Shown here piece by piece: positions 1 to 10,435 of a stretch of DNA of 64,000 bases. Under the pieces are notes generated by a model. It did not search any database. It worked only from the letters and a program-made list of their open reading frames with translations, and had not been told where the DNA came from. The translations under genes and the position numbers were made by a program. The stretch comes from Geoalkalibacter halelectricus (GTDB lineage: Bacteria; Desulfobacterota; Desulfuromonadia; Desulfuromonadales; Geoalkalibacteraceae), in assembly GCF_025263685.1 (NCBI RefSeq), contig NZ_CP092109.1, forward strand, positions 1,178,001 to 1,242,000, in the 5' to 3' direction. How positions within the stretch are numbered: the stretch's first letter is position 1; each line of letters begins with the position of its first letter.

Positions 1-589
1 GCGCGGCGACCAGGCCGCCGACCACCGAAGGCAGCGCGCCCTCCATGCCGGCCACGACGATGACGACCGCGGCGCGGCGCAGCACCTCGGCGCGGGCGAA
101 CAGGCGATGCAGTCCGGCGACACCGACGTCGACCAGTTCCTCCACGGGATGCCCGAGCAGACGCGCCGTTACCGCCGCCTCGCGCGCCACGGGCAGATCC
201 GAGGTGCCGGCGGCGACCACCAGGATCGTGCCGCGTCCGCTTTGCGGGATGGACTTTTGCACCAGGGTGAAGGTGCGCCCGTCGGCGTCGAACTCGCCGG
301 CTGGGAAGGCGGCGAGCAGCGCCCGGCCCTTGTCGGCGTCGAGGCGGGTGGCGAGGATGTTGCTGCCGCGCTCGTGCATGCGCGCGACGATGGCCTGCAA
401 TTGCGCCAGGCTTTTGCCCTCGCCGAAAATCACCTCCGGAGCCCCTTGGCGCAGTTCACGGTGATGATCGATCATGGCCACCCCGATATCCTCGAAGGGC
501 AGCCGCCGCAGTCGCTCGAAAGTCGCGTCGACGCTGGTGCGGCCCTGCTCCAGGGCGATCAGCAGATCCTTGAGTTCGTTGGCGTTCAT
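1..589 (-). CDS. larB: LarB, nickel-pincer cofactor biosynthesis carboxylase (3' end cut by window edge)
   Basis: LarB carboxylates and hydrolyses nicotinate adenine dinucleotide in the synthesis of the nickel-pincer nucleotide cofactor of lactate racemase-type enzymes. The minus-strand frame from the ATG at 587-589 reads MNANELKDLL and continues open to the window edge (196 codons). It ends in the AIR-carboxylase-like stretch VIVVAGMEGALPSVVGGL, typical of LarB and PurE relatives, preceded by GTILVVAAGTSDLPVA. A GGAAAGG ribosome site lies just upstream. The start overlaps the stop of the upstream gene as ATGA, suggesting translational coupling. LarC and LarE would be expected further left, outside the window. 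The family assignment is firm; the substrate is inferred from the family. Confidence 0.88.
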   Translation of the reverse strand, partial: MNANELKDLLIALEQGRTSVDATFERLRRLPFEDIGVAMIDHHRELRQGAPEVIFGEGKSLAQLQAIVARMHERGSNILATRLDADKGRALLAAFPAGEFDADGRTFTLVQKSIPQSGRGTILVVAAGTSDLPVAREAAVTARLLGHPVEELVDVGVAGLHRLFARAEVLRRAAVVIVVAGMEGALPSVVGGLVAA

Positions 590-1653
590 GCGGGCCTTTC
601 CGGGGACTGGCGCTGAGGCGCGGACTGAAAGTGGCGGTCCAGAAACCGCTCGAAGATTTGCCGGGCCGGGTCTTCGCCCGCGCCGCCCAGGTCCATGAGT
701 TCGGCGTGCAGCAGCAACGGGTCGGCCAGGGCCAGGCGCTCGCCTTCGGTGCGGGTGCCCAGGGCGGCCAGCAGAATGACCTCGCCCTCGGGGTCGGGAA
801 CCAGCCGCAGGCGCAGCATGATGGCCAGGGGATCGCCCTGGAGATGCAGAACCGCCTGGCGGGGCTTGAGGCCTTCCAGGATCAGGGCGGCGCCGAGTTC
901 GCCGCCGATCTGAATCTGGCCCTGCAGATTCTGGCGCCGAATCATCTCCGGCAGGGCGTTCAGGCCCAGGTCGGTGGCGGGGCGGCAGCGCTCGAGCAGC
1001 AGTTTGGGGCGCAGCCGCTCCAGGTAACCGACCTCCCAGCGCCGAAACAGATCGAGGCGGTTGCGCAGGCGGCGCTTGCCTGAGGTATCCTCCCGACTGA
1101 AGCCGCGTTCCTCAAGCTCCTTGAGAACCGGCCCCACCGCGCCCAGGGCCAATCCGGCCTCCTTGGCCAGGCGCCGATAGTTCCAGTTGAGGGCCTCGGG
1201 TTTGCGCAGCAGCAGGTGGATGAGGCGCAGCCCCGAGGGCTGAAAGCCGCGACTGGTGCGCACGGGGGGCGCCTTGCGCTTGCGCCCGCTGACTTCGACC
1301 AGCAGCCCGCCTTCCCGCAGCGAGGCGTTGCCCACTGTATCGAGAAAGGCGATGCCGTGGCCGCGCAGCTCGCCGGCGAGGCGCTCGGAGACAAAGTCGG
1401 CGAGCAGCAGCAAGGGCGCCTCCCGGGTGTCCTGAGCCTGGTGGATCACCAGGCGCGCCGCCAGGGGCGTGAGGCGCGCGACCACCTGCACCCGGTAGCG
1501 GCAGTCACCCCAGGAGCCCGACAACGCCAGATGCCCGGCGTGGTCGCTGCCCGGCGGTGCCGCGGTGAAGTCGTGGCGGCAGCCGGGCAGGGCGTGCAGC
1601 GACGCCAGGCACAGATCGATAATGCCTTGCTCGTTGTTTTTGCGGTTGGCCAT
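586..1653 (-). CDS. AbiEi_2-type winged-helix protein (type IV antitoxin-like regulator)
   Basis: A 355-aa protein. I start it at ATG 1651-1653 (MANRKNNEQG), because the longer open frame would run back into ftsK. The middle holds a winged-helix-like segment (LIHLLLRKPEALNWNYRRL, then KEAGLALGAVGPVLKELEERG), followed by RWEVGYLERLRPKLLLERCR and a GELGAALILEGLKP stretch. These are hallmarks I recognise from the AbiEi_2 family (formerly DUF2186), annotated as the transcriptional-regulator half of type IV toxin-antitoxin systems. No AbiEii-type nucleotidyltransferase toxin is next to it: the neighbours are larB (4-base overlap) and ftsK (11-base gap). It is therefore an orphan, probably a regulator co-transcribed with housekeeping genes. 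The antitoxin role is inference from the family name. Confidence 0.7.
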   Translation of the reverse strand: MANRKNNEQGIIDLCLASLHALPGCRHDFTAAPPGSDHAGHLALSGSWGDCRYRVQVVARLTPLAARLVIHQAQDTREAPLLLLADFVSERLAGELRGHGIAFLDTVGNASLREGGLLVEVSGRKRKAPPVRTSRGFQPSGLRLIHLLLRKPEALNWNYRRLAKEAGLALGAVGPVLKELEERGFSREDTSGKRRLRNRLDLFRRWEVGYLERLRPKLLLERCRPATDLGLNALPEMIRRQNLQGQIQIGGELGAALILEGLKPRQAVLHLQGDPLAIMLRLRLVPDPEGEVILLAALGTRTEGERLALADPLLLHAELMDLGGAGEDPARQIFERFLDRHFQSAPQRQSPERPA

Positions 1654-1664
1654 GAACGCTCGTC

Positions 1665-3947
<2,283 letters not shown>

Positions 3948-3962
3948 AGGGTCTATTTAACG

Positions 3963-5648
3963 TTAGAGTTCCATGATCACCGGCACGATGAGCGGACGGC
4001 GTTTGATGGTGCGATTGAAGAGCCGCCGCAAGGCCTTGCGCACCTCGACGCGCAGTTCCTCCCATTCGGTGACGGCTTCGAGGCTGTGCTCCTCGAGAAC
4101 GTTGCGAATCACCGTACGCATCTCCTCGAGGTAGGGGCCGCTGTTCTCCTCGGGGATGAAGCCGCGGGTGAACACTTCGGGGCCGTAGACGATTTCGCCG
4201 GTCTTTTGATTGACGCCGAGGATCGCCATGACCAGGCCATGATTGGCCAGATGGCGGCGGTCGCGCAACTCCATGGCGCCCACATCGCCCACCCCCTTGC
4301 CGTCGACCAGCACACGGCCGCTTTCCACCCGCTCTTCCAGGCGCAGGCCGTTGGGACCCACCACCAGGGGCCGCCCGTTTTCCAGTACCCGCACGTACTC
4401 CTCGGCCACGCCCATGGAGCGCGCCAGTTGCGCGTGGCGCACCAGGTGGCGGTATTCGCCGTGGATGGGCACGAAGTAGCGCGGCCGGGTCAGAGCCAGC
4501 ATCAGCTTGAGTTCCTCCTGCCCGGCATGGCCCGAGACGTGGATTTCGCTGGTGGTTTCGTAATAGACCTCGGCGCCGCGCCGATAAAGAAGGTTGATCA
4601 GGTTGCTGATGGCTTTCTCGTTGCCGGGGATGAATTTCGAGGACAGGATCACCGCATCCCCCGGTTCGAGTTCGAGTTGCTTGTGGTCGGCCATGGCGAT
4701 GCGCATCAACGCCGAGAGCGGTTCGGCCTGACTGCCGGTGGTGATGACCATGACCTCACTGCGCGGCAGATCGCGCAAATCGCGCAGATCGATGAGTGCC
4801 GCGTCGGGAATGCGCAGGTAGCCGAGCTGTCGGGCCACCGTGCAGTTAGCGACCATGCTGCGGCCATGGAGCAGCACCTTGCGGCCGCAGGCGACGGCGG
4901 CGTCCACCGCCTGCTGCACGCGATGGATATTGGAGGAGAAAGTCGAAACCATCACCAGTTGCGGGCAGCGCGGCAGGATCTCGGCAAAGGCCTCGCCCAC
5001 CACCCGTTCGGAGAGGGTCATGCCCGGGCGCTCGACGTTGGTCGAGTCGGAAAGCAGCAGCAACACCCCCTCGTCGCCGTAGCCGGCCAGGCGCGCCATG
5101 TCGGTGCGTTGGCCGTCCACCGGGGTGTTGTCGAACTTGAAGTCGCCGGTATGCACGATCAGGCCCGCCGGAGTGCGAATCGCCAACCCGGCGCCGTCGA
5201 CGATGGAGTGGGTGACACGGAAGAATTCCACCGCGAAGGGGCCCAGGGAAACCTCCTCGGGGACGCTTACGCGGTGGAGTTTCGCGCGATCCAGCAGGTC
5301 GTGTTCCTCGAGTTTGTTGCGCAGCAGCCCCAGGGTAAGACCCGTGGCGTAGATGGGCGGAAAGCCCAGGTGCGGCAAAAGGTAGGGAATGGCCCCGATG
5401 TGATCCTCATGGCCGTGGGTCAGCACCAGGGCGCGGATATCCTTGACGCGGTCGCGGATGGCGCTGATGTCGGGCAGCACCAGGTCGATGCCCAGCATGT
5501 AGGCTTCGGGAAACATCAGGCCGCAATCGATAAGCAGCAGGTCGGTGCCGCTTTCGAGGACCATCATGTTGAGACCGATTTCGCCTAGCCCGCCCAGGGC
5601 CGTCACGCGCACCTCGGCAGGCTGCAATTGGGTGCTCTCGTCGCTCAT
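3963..5648 (-). CDS. rnj: Ribonuclease J
   Basis: A 561-aa metallo-beta-lactamase/beta-CASP ribonuclease (5'-3' exo- and endonuclease) involved in mRNA decay and RNA maturation. The zinc-binding HGHEDH motif is at residues 78-83, with later metal and active-site elements VHTGDFKFD, LLSDSTNVE, TTGSQAEP and VSGHAGQEE, and the RNase J C-terminal domain. I chose ATG 5646-5648 (MSDESTQLQP), which overlaps the plsC stop as ATGA; a longer reading would extend into plsC. Length matches the family (about 550-560 aa). It is the second gene of the plsC-rnj-ftsK transcription unit. Confidence 0.96.
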   Translation of the reverse strand: MSDESTQLQPAEVRVTALGGLGEIGLNMMVLESGTDLLLIDCGLMFPEAYMLGIDLVLPDISAIRDRVKDIRALVLTHGHEDHIGAIPYLLPHLGFPPIYATGLTLGLLRNKLEEHDLLDRAKLHRVSVPEEVSLGPFAVEFFRVTHSIVDGAGLAIRTPAGLIVHTGDFKFDNTPVDGQRTDMARLAGYGDEGVLLLLSDSTNVERPGMTLSERVVGEAFAEILPRCPQLVMVSTFSSNIHRVQQAVDAAVACGRKVLLHGRSMVANCTVARQLGYLRIPDAALIDLRDLRDLPRSEVMVITTGSQAEPLSALMRIAMADHKQLELEPGDAVILSSKFIPGNEKAISNLINLLYRRGAEVYYETTSEIHVSGHAGQEELKLMLALTRPRYFVPIHGEYRHLVRHAQLARSMGVAEEYVRVLENGRPLVVGPNGLRLEERVESGRVLVDGKGVGDVGAMELRDRRHLANHGLVMAILGVNQKTGEIVYGPEVFTRGFIPEENSGPYLEEMRTVIRNVLEEHSLEAVTEWEELRVEVRKALRRLFNRTIKRRPLIVPVIMEL

Positions 5649-6358
5649 GTTGTCTTCGCCTCGTGCTCCTCCGCATGCGCGCTCAGGGCGCGGCGCACCC
5701 AATCCATGAGCAGGTCGCGGTCGTCGGTGGTCAAGCCGCGGGTTTCGATGGGCGGCAAAAAGTCGATGGCAATGGTGCCGGCGCGAATCCTGCGGCTGTG
5801 CTTGCGGTGCACCTGCCCGCTGCCGCTTATCCTGACCGGAATCACCGGCGCCTGGGCCTTGAGGGCGGTCATGAAACCACCTTTTTTAAACGGCAGCAGC
5901 CGGTCGTCGAAAGATCGGGTGCCCTCGGGGAAGATCACCACCGATTCGCCGCCGCGAATGCGTCGCGCCGCCTCGTCCATGCTCGCCACCGCGCGCTCGC
6001 GGTCGCCGCGGTCCACCGCGATGCAGCCGGCCAGGCGCATGGCGGTGCCGAACAGGGGAATGGAAAAAAGTTCTTTCTTGGCCAGCCAGCGGAATGGCGG
6101 GCGGATGCATGCCAGCAGGGCGAGGATGTCGAAGTTGCTCTGGTGGTTGGGCATGAAGATGACCGCCTGGCCGCTCTCCAGCGCCACCTCGCCGCGGCAG
6201 CGCACCCGTACCCCCGCCGGCAGCAGGGCGCCGCGCGCCCAGATCCGCGCCAGGCGGTGCAGGGCGTCGGGACCGAAAAGAGACAGGGGCAGGCTGACCA
6301 GCAGGACGGCCAGGGTCCAGGGGATGAAGGTGGCCGAAAAAAACAGGGTCCGCAGCAT
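5645..6358 (-). CDS. plsC: 1-acyl-sn-glycerol-3-phosphate acyltransferase (PlsC family)
   Basis: A 237-aa membrane-associated lysophosphatidate acyltransferase making phosphatidic acid for phospholipids. The acyltransferase motif NHQSNFD (residues 71-77, NHx4D) and the phosphate-binding motif FPEGTRS (143-149) are intact, with PVIPVRISG as the fourth block. One or two hydrophobic N-terminal segments (FIPWTLAVLLVSLPLSLF) anchor it. It is the first gene of the minus-strand operon and has a good sigma-70 promoter upstream (6391-6419). The start ATG 6356-6358 has only a weak, very close AAGG ribosome site. Confidence 0.93.
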   Translation of the reverse strand: MLRTLFFSATFIPWTLAVLLVSLPLSLFGPDALHRLARIWARGALLPAGVRVRCRGEVALESGQAVIFMPNHQSNFDILALLACIRPPFRWLAKKELFSIPLFGTAMRLAGCIAVDRGDRERAVASMDEAARRIRGGESVVIFPEGTRSFDDRLLPFKKGGFMTALKAQAPVIPVRISGSGQVHRKHSRRIRAGTIAIDFLPPIETRGLTTDDRDLLMDWVRRALSAHAEEHEAKTT

Positions 6359-6390
6359 GCCTTGCGCCTTGGCTGGTGAGCAAAAAAGTT

Positions 6391-6419
6391 AGTCTAAATG
6401 AGTTGTTGCGGTCAGTCAA
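6391..6419 (-). promoter_or_regulatory. sigma-70-type promoter for the plsC-rnj-ftsK operon
   Basis: Read on the minus strand: TTGACT (6414-6419), a 17-base spacer, then TAGACT (6391-6396). Transcription would start about 40 bases before the plsC ATG. It is arranged back to back with the ssb promoter. Confidence 0.65.
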
Positions 6420-6437
6420 ACCTTTTTGGATTGGCCC

Positions 6438-6466
6438 TTTACAGCCCCGGTCAATTCCGCTAGACT
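6438..6466 (+). promoter_or_regulatory. sigma-70-type promoter for ssb
   Basis: TTTACA (6438-6443), 17 bases, TAGACT (6461-6466), about 31 bases before the ssb ATG. Confidence 0.55.
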
Positions 6467-6497
6467 CGTGCCCATTCGCATTCAAACGGAGGACCTC

Positions 6498-6980
6498 ATG
6501 TCAATCAATAAAGTCATTCTGGTCGGCAACCTCGGCAAGGATCCGGAACTGCGCTACACCCCCTCGGGCGCGCCGGTTGCAACCTTTTCCCTGGCCACCA
6601 GCGAGCGCTACAAGGACCGCAACGGCGAGCAGCAGGAAAAAACCGAGTGGCACAACATCGTCGCCTGGCGCCAATTGGCCGAGATCTGCGGCAAGTATCT
6701 GCACAAGGGCAAGCAGGTCTACATCGAGGGCAAGATCCAGACGCGCAAGTACCAGGATCGCGACGGCAACGACCGTTACATCACTGAAATCGTCGCCGAC
6801 CAGATGCAGATGCTCGGCGGACGCGGCGATGAAGGCGGCGGCGCCGGTTACGCTCGACAAAGCTCCGCCGCGCCGCGCGGCGATCAGCGCCCGGCCGCGG
6901 GCGGCGGGCAAAAACGCGAGCCGAGCCGCGACGATTTCGAGGAGCCGCCGTTCAATCCCGACGACGACATTCCCTTCTGA
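6498..6980 (+). CDS. ssb: Single-stranded DNA-binding protein
   Basis: A 160-aa SSB. It coats single-stranded DNA as a tetramer and recruits replication and repair proteins. Residues 1-110 form the OB fold, with the typical opening [18 protein letters not shown] and a WHNIVAW segment. A Gly/Gln/Arg-rich linker and the acidic tip DDDIPF follow; the tip is the protein-interaction tail. The start is ATG 6498-6500 behind a strong ACGGAGGA ribosome site; an upstream in-frame extension lacks a ribosome site. An intrinsic terminator follows at 7011-7045, so it is monocistronic. Confidence 0.97.
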   Translation: MSINKVILVGNLGKDPELRYTPSGAPVATFSLATSERYKDRNGEQQEKTEWHNIVAWRQLAEICGKYLHKGKQVYIEGKIQTRKYQDRDGNDRYITEIVADQMQMLGGRGDEGGGAGYARQSSAAPRGDQRPAAGGGQKREPSRDDFEEPPFNPDDDIPF

Positions 6981-7010
6981 GGGAGCGGGGAAAAATAGAT
7001 TCTAAATATC

Positions 7011-7045
7011 AGAGCCGTCAAGCCCAGCGTTTGACGGCTCTTTTT
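7011..7045 (+). terminator. Intrinsic terminator after ssb
   Basis: Hairpin AGAGCCGTCAA / TTTGACGGCTCT with an 8-base loop, followed by a T run, 30 bases past the ssb stop. Confidence 0.9.
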
Positions 7046-7081
7046 GCCTTTGGCGCGCGAGGGTGCGGGGCAGGATTCAAC

Positions 7082-7111
7082 TTGACCGCGAACAACGTCG
7101 GATGGTAATAA
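7082..7111 (+). promoter_or_regulatory. Candidate promoter of the effector module leader
   Basis: TTGACC (7082-7087), 18 bases, TAATAA (7106-7111). Transcription from here would give a leader of roughly 100 nt that runs into the terminator hairpin at 7170-7220 before reaching the first ORF at 7248. No experimental support; the -35 and spacing are not ideal. Confidence 0.35.
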
Positions 7112-7169
7112 AGTTCCATTTTTGATAGAGCTTTCATGTGATGCGCCGAGGGGAAACCATGTCTTGATG

Positions 7170-7220
7170 AAACGGGGAAAAACACCTCTGGGGCTCCAGG
7201 TGATTTTCCCCGTTTTTTTT
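7170..7220 (+). terminator. Intrinsic terminator/attenuator in the leader of the effector module
   Basis: Stem AAACGGGGAAAA (7170-7181) with TTTTCCCCGTTT (7204-7215), an inner ACCT/AGGT pairing, and a run of nine Ts ending at 7220. It lies only 27 bases before the next start codon, leaving no room for a promoter in between. Either transcription reads through conditionally or a promoter overlaps it. Confidence 0.8.
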
Positions 7221-7247
7221 CATGCCTTTGGAGAGAGGGAGCAACCC

Positions 7248-7397
7248 ATGTCCGATCAGGATCACACCACGGAGAAGCAAAGCGCATGTTGGCCCAACGC
7301 CCTGGAAAGGGCCGTTGGCACGCAGAATTCGCCCGCCCCACCGGGCGTCGTTTCTGGCACCATCAAGGGCAAGGCCCGTGAAGGGACGAACCCATGA
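7248..7397 (+). CDS. 49-aa ORF leading the effector module
   Basis: ATG 7248-7250 has a purine-rich ribosome site (GGAGAGAGGGAG). It encodes MSDQDHTTEKQSACWPNALE and onward to a Pro/Gly-rich tail, with no signal peptide or membrane segment. Its stop overlaps the start of the next gene as ATGA (7394-7397), the usual sign of translational coupling. I do not recognise the sequence. It could be a small adaptor or chaperone-like partner of the following effector candidate, a leader peptide, or the remnant of a larger gene. Confidence 0.5.
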   Translation: MSDQDHTTEKQSACWPNALERAVGTQNSPAPPGVVSGTIKGKAREGTNP

Positions 7398-10300
7398 GCC
7401 GCGTGCACCGGCGCTTGGCGCGTTTCATCGACGGCGAGGGCGACGACGCCCAGCGCTACCGCGAACTGGTCATCGACAATCTCGATGCGGCCACCCAGCG
7501 GCTCACCCTGGTCATGCGCGATCTGGCCTTCAACAACTATTCGCCCGAGGAGCGCGAATTCATCGTGCTGCCGCTTGCGGCCTCGGTGCCCACGGTGCCC
7601 GCCGACGCCCCGCGCCCCTCCCGCATCGAAGAGTATCCCAACTTCGTCATCCCCATCATCCCCAAGCGCTACGCCAAGCCTGAGCCCGATCAGGCCCAGG
7701 CAAAGGAGTTGCGCAAGGGCTGGCTCTACGTCTACCGCAACGGTTATCTGTGGCGCGAACTCGAAGTCATGGAGCACGGCCACACCCGCGACGTCAACCT
7801 GCGCCGCCATCAGGGCCTGGACGAGCGCCCCGCGAGCGGCGAAGTCGACAGCCGCGTCCTCATCCCCTACAAGATGGGCGGCATCCATCAGCAAATCGAA
7901 ATTGCCTACTCCGAAGTGCAGTGGAGTTGGGCGCGCATCAACGACTTGGGCGGCATGGACCCCGACCCCCGCGAAGAGCCGCGGCTGCGCCCCGCCACCG
8001 CCCGAGCGCATCTCAGCAAGGAAGAGACCGCTGCCAACCGCCGCGCGCGCATGCAGGACTTCACCGCCGAACTCAAACGCTTTATTCAAGGCGAGGATAC
8101 GGAAAACATCCAGAGTGTCGAGAACTGCACGGCGCAGATCTACTCGCTGCACCTGCATCGCTCCAGCAAGCTGCCGGTGGTGTATCTGCATGATCCCTTG
8201 GGGGTGGCCATGGATCTGGCGGATCGGCACGAAGCCGCCTGGGCCGACATGGAGAGTTTCATCGAGGCCCTGCGCGTCGGGCTTCCCCCCGAAAGGGTGG
8301 CTCTTCAGGTGCGGCGCGGAGATACCTTCGCCGAAGCGGAGCAGGCCATGCGCCGACAGGTCGCCGCGCAGTTCCAGGTCGCCGTCCTGATGCAACAGCT
8401 CGGTTTTTCTTCCGAGGAAAACCGTAATAAGTACGGTCGCCATCTCCACAGGGCAGGTCTCGACGTGCTGCTCGGGACAAGGGAGCGCGTGCAATTGCGC
8501 CAAGCCATCATGGACACCAGGGAGAGTTTGGTGTCCTTCTTGGAGAACCGTGCCTATCAAACAGCCATGGGCGATTATCTCGACAACATCCCCGAGCGCC
8601 GGCTCAACGGCAAGGGCGTGGTTCTTTATGCGGCGCGTTTTCTGGAACGACCAGCCACCTTTCTCGACGCCTGGCTCGATCCGCCGGACACCCATGCGGC
8701 CGCCGAGCGGCAGACCTCGCAAGCGGCCCAAGCTTACATGAACTCCCTCCAGACCGCCGGCAACCCGGCAGGGCTGCTGTTGGCCGAAGACGTGGAGATT
8801 CGGACTGAATCCGCCTTGCGTCCCGCCGCCAGACCCAACACGGTGGCCCTCCTGCAAGACGATACGGCGCCACAGAGCCTACGGCTCAAAACCATTCTGG
8901 AGGATAAGGGCGTTGATCTCGCCACCCGGGCTGGTGCCATCGGTGCCGCTCTCATCGAAGCCTTTTCCAGCATGAAAGCCGACCTTCAGACGCTGGAGTG
9001 GGTTTCAGAGCGCATCAACACCCTCAAGGTGCCCGGATTCGGCGAATACACCCAGGTGGATGTCGCCCTGCCCGAACCGAAAATACCCGAGGGTTATTAC
9101 CCCGTCGAGGGGGAAAGAACCAGTCTGGCCCGCCCGGGCGTGACCTACCAGGCGGCGCTGGCCGTCGGTGCCCGCGCGGTTAACGCCGACGGCATGATGT
9201 CCGTGGTGCAAAAGAACCGGATCGCAATTTTCCCCGCCACCATCGAGGTGACGGAGGTGACCACGCGCCAACTCGTGCGCAAGGATCTCAAACCCCTTCC
9301 GGCCCGACTCGCGACCCGATATCACGACTCGATCCCCCGCGCCGTCGCCATCGCTCCCTTTTTCGTGGCTCTCGACCTGCTCAATCTGCGCACCGTCCTG
9401 CACCAGATCGCCGCAGGTGAGATCAAGGGGCTGGATGACGGAGGACTTCGGGGGCTGCAACTGATCTCAGCGGTGAGTGGCGTGGCTCAGGGGATGGCGG
9501 AGACGGGGAATTTGTGGTTGCGGGTGGGGAAGAAACCTTTAAGCGAAGGTTTGACGCGGACGGCCGCTAGAGGTCGTTTCCTAGGCAATGCGGCCATGGG
9601 GCTTTACAATATTTTTGATGGAATAAGGAATTTTAGGGACGCAGACCATGATGCAGGCTATGCCAAAATGATTGCCGCCGGGGCCTTTTTCGGGCTGGTT
9701 TACGCCACCTCCTGGCCCTTGGCAATACCCCTGACCCTGATCGCTATTGGCGCGACCTACGCGGGGTTCCAACTGGAGGACGATCCGGTGGAGCGGTTCG
9801 CCAAAAAAGGGCCGCTACGCCTGCCCCCACAACAAGGCGCCACGATCTGGGAGAAAATCCGTGCCCATGCCCAAGCGCCTTTGGTTGAAGCACGTTTCAG
9901 CGCCGAGTGGCCGCAATGGACGGAAATCGAGCGAGTCTTTCTGGATGAATACCTGCTCGGTTTTGGGGTTGAAAGCGCCGAACGCGGACAACAGAGAAGA
10001 TCTTTTCCGCCGGTGTACGTGAGTTCCTTCTCGGCCACCTGCATCCTCCAACGGTTCGTGCCCATGCTGAGTCAGGCGGAGATCTCCTGCCATTACTATC
10101 CCGGTGGTGCCTTTTCTCCGGCGCCGACCGTGATTCATCCGACCGTGGAGGATTTCCGCACGGATAAGGATACCCAGATGGTTTCCAGAATCGGTGTGAC
10201 CTTCCCCATACCGCAGGAGCTTCTGCGAAACCAAAGCCCGTACTGGAGTGCCATCATCTTCTGCCGCATAAAACCCCAAGATGACCGCGAGGATTGTCGG

Positions 10301-10435
10301 CCCGTCCTCGGCGAGGACGGCAGCCCCCGTTATCTCGCCATACGCCACCACGGCAACGGGATGATGCGGAAAACCACCCGGCGCATAGGGACAATGCAGG
10401 AGCTGACCCGCCCTGAATTCTGGAGAACAACCTGA
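7394..10435 (+). CDS. VasX-like T6SS-type effector candidate
   Basis: A 1013-aa protein. Around residue 105 it has KGWLYVYRNGYLWRELEVM and around residue 264 VYLHDPLGVAMDLADRHE. Both resemble the N-terminal region shared by VasX and BTH_I2691-type type VI secretion effectors. A long hydrophobic stretch at about 759-794 (GAFFGLVYATSWPLAIPLTL onward) could insert into membranes, and is followed by EDDPVERFAKKGPL and a ~210-residue C-terminal part. No signal peptide. It overlaps the 49-aa ORF by 4 bases and touches the next gene at one base (TGATG). That gene is a small membrane protein, fitting an effector-immunity pair. No VgrG, PAAR or Hcp gene lies in the window, so delivery is inferred. Family call moderate, toxic activity untested. 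Confidence 0.65.
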   Translation: MSRVHRRLARFIDGEGDDAQRYRELVIDNLDAATQRLTLVMRDLAFNNYSPEEREFIVLPLAASVPTVPADAPRPSRIEEYPNFVIPIIPKRYAKPEPDQAQAKELRKGWLYVYRNGYLWRELEVMEHGHTRDVNLRRHQGLDERPASGEVDSRVLIPYKMGGIHQQIEIAYSEVQWSWARINDLGGMDPDPREEPRLRPATARAHLSKEETAANRRARMQDFTAELKRFIQGEDTENIQSVENCTAQIYSLHLHRSSKLPVVYLHDPLGVAMDLADRHEAAWADMESFIEALRVGLPPERVALQVRRGDTFAEAEQAMRRQVAAQFQVAVLMQQLGFSSEENRNKYGRHLHRAGLDVLLGTRERVQLRQAIMDTRESLVSFLENRAYQTAMGDYLDNIPERRLNGKGVVLYAARFLERPATFLDAWLDPPDTHAAAERQTSQAAQAYMNSLQTAGNPAGLLLAEDVEIRTESALRPAARPNTVALLQDDTAPQSLRLKTILEDKGVDLATRAGAIGAALIEAFSSMKADLQTLEWVSERINTLKVPGFGEYTQVDVALPEPKIPEGYYPVEGERTSLARPGVTYQAALAVGARAVNADGMMSVVQKNRIAIFPATIEVTEVTTRQLVRKDLKPLPARLATRYHDSIPRAVAIAPFFVALDLLNLRTVLHQIAAGEIKGLDDGGLRGLQLISAVSGVAQGMAETGNLWLRVGKKPLSEGLTRTAARGRFLGNAAMGLYNIFDGIRNFRDADHDAGYAKMIAAGAFFGLVYATSWPLAIPLTLIAIGATYAGFQLEDDPVERFAKKGPLRLPPQQGATIWEKIRAHAQAPLVEARFSAEWPQWTEIERVFLDEYLLGFGVESAERGQQRRSFPPVYVSSFSATCILQRFVPMLSQAEISCHYYPGGAFSPAPTVIHPTVEDFRTDKDTQMVSRIGVTFPIPQELLRNQSPYWSAIIFCRIKPQDDREDCRPVLGEDGSPRYLAIRHHGNGMMRKTTRRIGTMQELTRPEFWRTT

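Noticed and set aside
7262..8857. A 531-codon minus-strand frame opposite the effector gene
   Set aside because: Antisense to a coherent, coupled plus-strand gene; no motifs or ribosome site.
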